The position numbers and the translations under genes were made by a program. Below are positions 34,265-35,774 of a stretch of DNA of 35,774 nt, piece after piece; position 1 is the first letter of the stretch, and each line of letters starts with the position of its first letter. Location of the stretch: positions 1 through 35,774 of the forward strand of contig CACIWH010000005.1 in NCBI GenBank assembly GCA_902590295.1, written 5' to 3'. The notes below the pieces were generated by a model that was not told the DNA's origin, did no database searches, and was given only the letters and a program-made list of their open reading frames with translations. The DNA comes from an uncultured Pelagibacteraceae bacterium. Lineage in GTDB: Bacteria; Pseudomonadota; Alphaproteobacteria; Pelagibacterales; Pelagibacteraceae.

Positions 34265-34820
34265 TTTCAATTCACCAATTAAAGAAGAAAAAAAATTCAA
34301 TGATCTAAATATTATTGAAGTCGAACCTACAATTAAAATTAACCTTAGAGGTAACAAAAGAGAATTCTCTACAAAAATTGGAAAAATATTATCAATTTTA
34401 CCACCAAATGAAGCGAATACTTCGTCTGGTAACGAAAAATTTAATTTATTATGGTTGAGTCCAGATGAATGGTTAATTTACTCTAATGATAAAAAAATGA
34501 CTTTAGATGATCAAATAAATTTAGAAGATAAATTATTTAATGAAATTTCAAAATTAAATCAAGGAGCTGTAACAAATGTATCTGATCATTGGATAATGAT
34601 TAACCTAAAAGGGAATAAAGTGTACGATTTGCTGTCTAAAAGTTGCCCATATAATTTTAATGAATATAAAAAGAAAAAAGGATCTGTTGCTCAAACAATT
34701 GTTAATCACATAGATGTAATCCTTCACAATAAAGAGGATAACAACCTTAATCTATTTGTAAGAAGGTCGTTTTCAGAAGATTTATGGCTATGGTTGAATG
34801 ATAGCGCTAGATTCATCTGA
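34257..34820 (+). CDS. soxG: Sarcosine oxidase gamma subunit
   Basis: A 187-residue small structural subunit of the same complex, with a fold related to part of the aminomethyltransferase domain. It shows FNLLWLSPDEWLIYS (about 61-75), a conserved region of SoxG (usually LGPDEWLL), then VTNVSDHWIMINLKG and VRRSFSEDLWLWL near the C-terminus. SoxG diverges fast, so position carries much of the weight: it is the fourth gene in soxBDAG order and overlaps soxA by 8 bases. Confidence 0.88.
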   Translation: MLNFNSPIKEEKKFNDLNIIEVEPTIKINLRGNKREFSTKIGKILSILPPNEANTSSGNEKFNLLWLSPDEWLIYSNDKKMTLDDQINLEDKLFNEISKLNQGAVTNVSDHWIMINLKGNKVYDLLSKSCPYNFNEYKKKKGSVAQTIVNHIDVILHNKEDNNLNLFVRRSFSEDLWLWLNDSARFI

Positions 34821-34822
34821 TT

Positions 34823-34875
34823 ATTTAGTGCGTCAAGGTTAACCTGGAAATCTTCGCCTATATTAAGTACTAAAT
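34823..34875 (+). ncRNA. Candidate structured leader RNA before the solute-binding protein gene
   Basis: The 60-base gap after soxG is richer in G and C than its surroundings and has nested pairing. ATTTAGT (34823-34829) pairs with ACTAAAT (34869-34875), GCG (34830-34832) with CGC (34855-34857), and TCAAGG (34833-34838) with CCTGGA (34843-34848) across a TTAA loop with one mismatch. A perfect 10-base palindrome, AGGTTAACCT, is at 34836-34845, so a DNA operator is an equal alternative. It ends 5 bases before the next ATG. I do not recognise a named riboswitch. Confidence 0.3.
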
Positions 34876-34880
34876 ACAAT

Positions 34881-35645
34881 ATGAAAAAAATTATAGTATT
34901 TTTATTTAGTTTATTCTTTGCATTACCCTCTTATTCATCAAGTCTAGATAAAATTTTGTCCTCTGGTGAGCTAAGAGTTGGAACAACTGGCGATTGGGAT
35001 CCTATGACTATTAAAGATCCTGCTACTAATAAATATAGAGGTTTTGATATAGATGTCATGAATGAATTAGCAAAAGATATGGGTGTAACAATTAAATTTG
35101 TGCCTGCAGAGTGGAAAACTATAGTATCTGGAATTACTTCAGGAAGATATGATATCTCAACAAGTGTTACTAAAACACCTAAAAGAGCAGAAGTTGCAGG
35201 CTTTACTGACACTTACTATAAATATGGAACAGTGCCCCTTGTTCTTAAGAAAAATTTAAAAAAATTCCCAACTTGGGACTCTTTAAATGATAGTAAAGTA
35301 ACGATTGCAACTACACTTGGAACTTCACAAGAAGAAAAAGCAAAAGAATTTTTTCCAAAATCAAAACTAAATTCCGTTGAAGCACCTGCAAGAGATTTTC
35401 AAGAAGTTTTAGCTGGTAGAGCAGATGGAAATATAACCAGCTCAACAGAGGCTAATAAATTAGTCATCAAATATCCTCAATTGGCAATTGTTCCTGATGG
35501 AGAAAAAAATCCTGCATTTTTAGCAATGATGGTTGGTAAAGGAGATGATAAATGGAAAAATTACGTTAATGAATGGATAAGTAATAAAAAATCATCTGGT
35601 TTTTTTACAGAACTTTTAGCGAAATATAATCTAAAGAGCTTATAA
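34881..35645 (+). CDS. Periplasmic solute-binding protein, family 3 (possibly cyclohexadienyl dehydratase-like)
   Basis: A 254-residue exported protein. The signal peptide is [20 protein letters not shown] (1-20). The mature part is an SBP_bac_3 fold: [33 protein letters not shown] (51-68), [11 protein letters not shown] with R102 where amino-acid binders hold the ligand carboxylate, FTDTYYKYG and [12 protein letters not shown]. Amino-acid ABC importers and the enzyme cyclohexadienyl dehydratase (PheC) share this fold; the start [18 protein letters not shown] and [14 protein letters not shown] (E190) resemble PheC rather strongly. A binding protein is the safer call because what follows may be a transport gene. 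It lies 60 bases after soxG. Confidence 0.75.
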   Translation: MKKIIVFLFSLFFALPSYSSSLDKILSSGELRVGTTGDWDPMTIKDPATNKYRGFDIDVMNELAKDMGVTIKFVPAEWKTIVSGITSGRYDISTSVTKTPKRAEVAGFTDTYYKYGTVPLVLKKNLKKFPTWDSLNDSKVTIATTLGTSQEEKAKEFFPKSKLNSVEAPARDFQEVLAGRADGNITSSTEANKLVIKYPQLAIVPDGEKNPAFLAMMVGKGDDKWKNYVNEWISNKKSSGFFTELLAKYNLKSL

Positions 35646-35685
35646 TAAATTAGATATTAATATTTAATACTTTATAAATATATGT

Positions 35686-35774
35686 GTGAAAAATATTATA
35701 TTTCTAATATTTATATTATTATTTCTTAATTCTTGTTCAAAACAAGAGTTAGACTGGTTAATTTTATCTCCAAA
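35686..35774 (+). CDS. Start of an unidentified exported or membrane protein (cut by window edge)
   Basis: From a GTG at 35686 the frame stays open to the window end (29 codons). It encodes a lipoprotein-like leader, KNIIFLIFILLFLNSC, with lipobox LNSC, then SKQELDWLILSP. It follows the solute-binding protein by 40 bases in the same direction. It could be a lipoprotein or the N-terminus of the cognate ABC permease; the visible part is too short to decide. An overlapping ATG at 35682 opens another frame that soon stops. Confidence 0.4.
   Translation, partial: MKNIIFLIFILLFLNSCSKQELDWLILSP

Noticed and set aside
1..35774. CRISPR array, toxin-antitoxin or other defence system
   Set aside because: No regularly spaced repeats and no gene pair with the needed domains were found on either strand.

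Overview
The window is chromosomal DNA of very low GC with genes packed end to end. Many neighbours overlap by 1-20 bases and no stretch of 300 bases lacks a gene. The gene content and order are alphaproteobacterial (rel-pyrE-pdxJ-acpS-lepB-rnc-recO, glyA-nrdR-ribD-ribE-ribBA-ribH-nusB-thiL-hppA, dapA-smpB-folK, rpmF-plsX-ihfA-merR, soxBDAG). Together with the AT-rich, lysine/asparagine/isoleucine-heavy proteins and the compaction, this points to a streamlined marine alphaproteobacterium of the SAR11/Pelagibacter type. The assignment rests on reading alone, with no database search.

Layout. (1) 1-2244, minus strand: a cytochrome bc1 assembly chaperone (CBP3-like), rpmF, plsX, ihfA and a MerR regulator cut by the window edge; a BamE/OmlA lipoprotein gene diverges from the chaperone. 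(2) 2727-11596, minus strand: rpiB, glyA, nrdR, the riboflavin genes ribD-ribE-ribBA-ribH, nusB, thiL and a membrane H+-pyrophosphatase. (3) 11598-13255: a 2OG-Fe(II) oxygenase of the Asp/Asn hydroxylase type, divergent from hemB. (4) 13256-20575, minus strand: dapA, smpB, folK, a short RelA/SpoT homologue, pyrE, pdxJ, acpS, lepB, rnc and recO; a lytic transglycosylase gene diverges from dapA. (5) 22884-29496: an accessory sugar island. Its genes encode CDP-glucose synthesis, 4,6-dehydration, C-methylation, a short-chain reductase/epimerase, a polyprenyl-phosphate sugar transferase, a GT-C membrane glycosyltransferase and a small membrane protein. The island ends at tRNA-Ser(GCU). (6) 29725 to the end, plus strand: the four-subunit sarcosine oxidase soxBDAG, a periplasmic solute-binding protein, and the first codons of a probable next gene.

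How the parts fit. Blocks 1-4 are housekeeping: lipid and cell-envelope assembly, riboflavin, C1 and thiamine cofactors, stringent response, translation quality control and lysine/peptidoglycan precursors. Block 5 looks like a self-contained route to a branched 6-deoxy sugar that is placed on the cell surface through a lipid carrier. Block 6 demethylates sarcosine (from glycine betaine/dimethylglycine breakdown) to glycine and 5,10-methylene-THF, the metabolite pair that GlyA interconverts with serine.

The less ordinary signals are the sugar island with its 97-residue membrane protein, a RibBA whose cyclohydrolase II half lacks all zinc cysteines, an RSH enzyme missing its helical/zinc-finger middle, an NrdR with a CPC instead of a CPxC knuckle, absence of fabH and era from their usual slots, divergent start codons that overlap, a candidate structured RNA leader before the solute-binding protein, and a repeated/palindromic element before soxB. 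I found no CRISPR array, transposase, integrase or phage gene.
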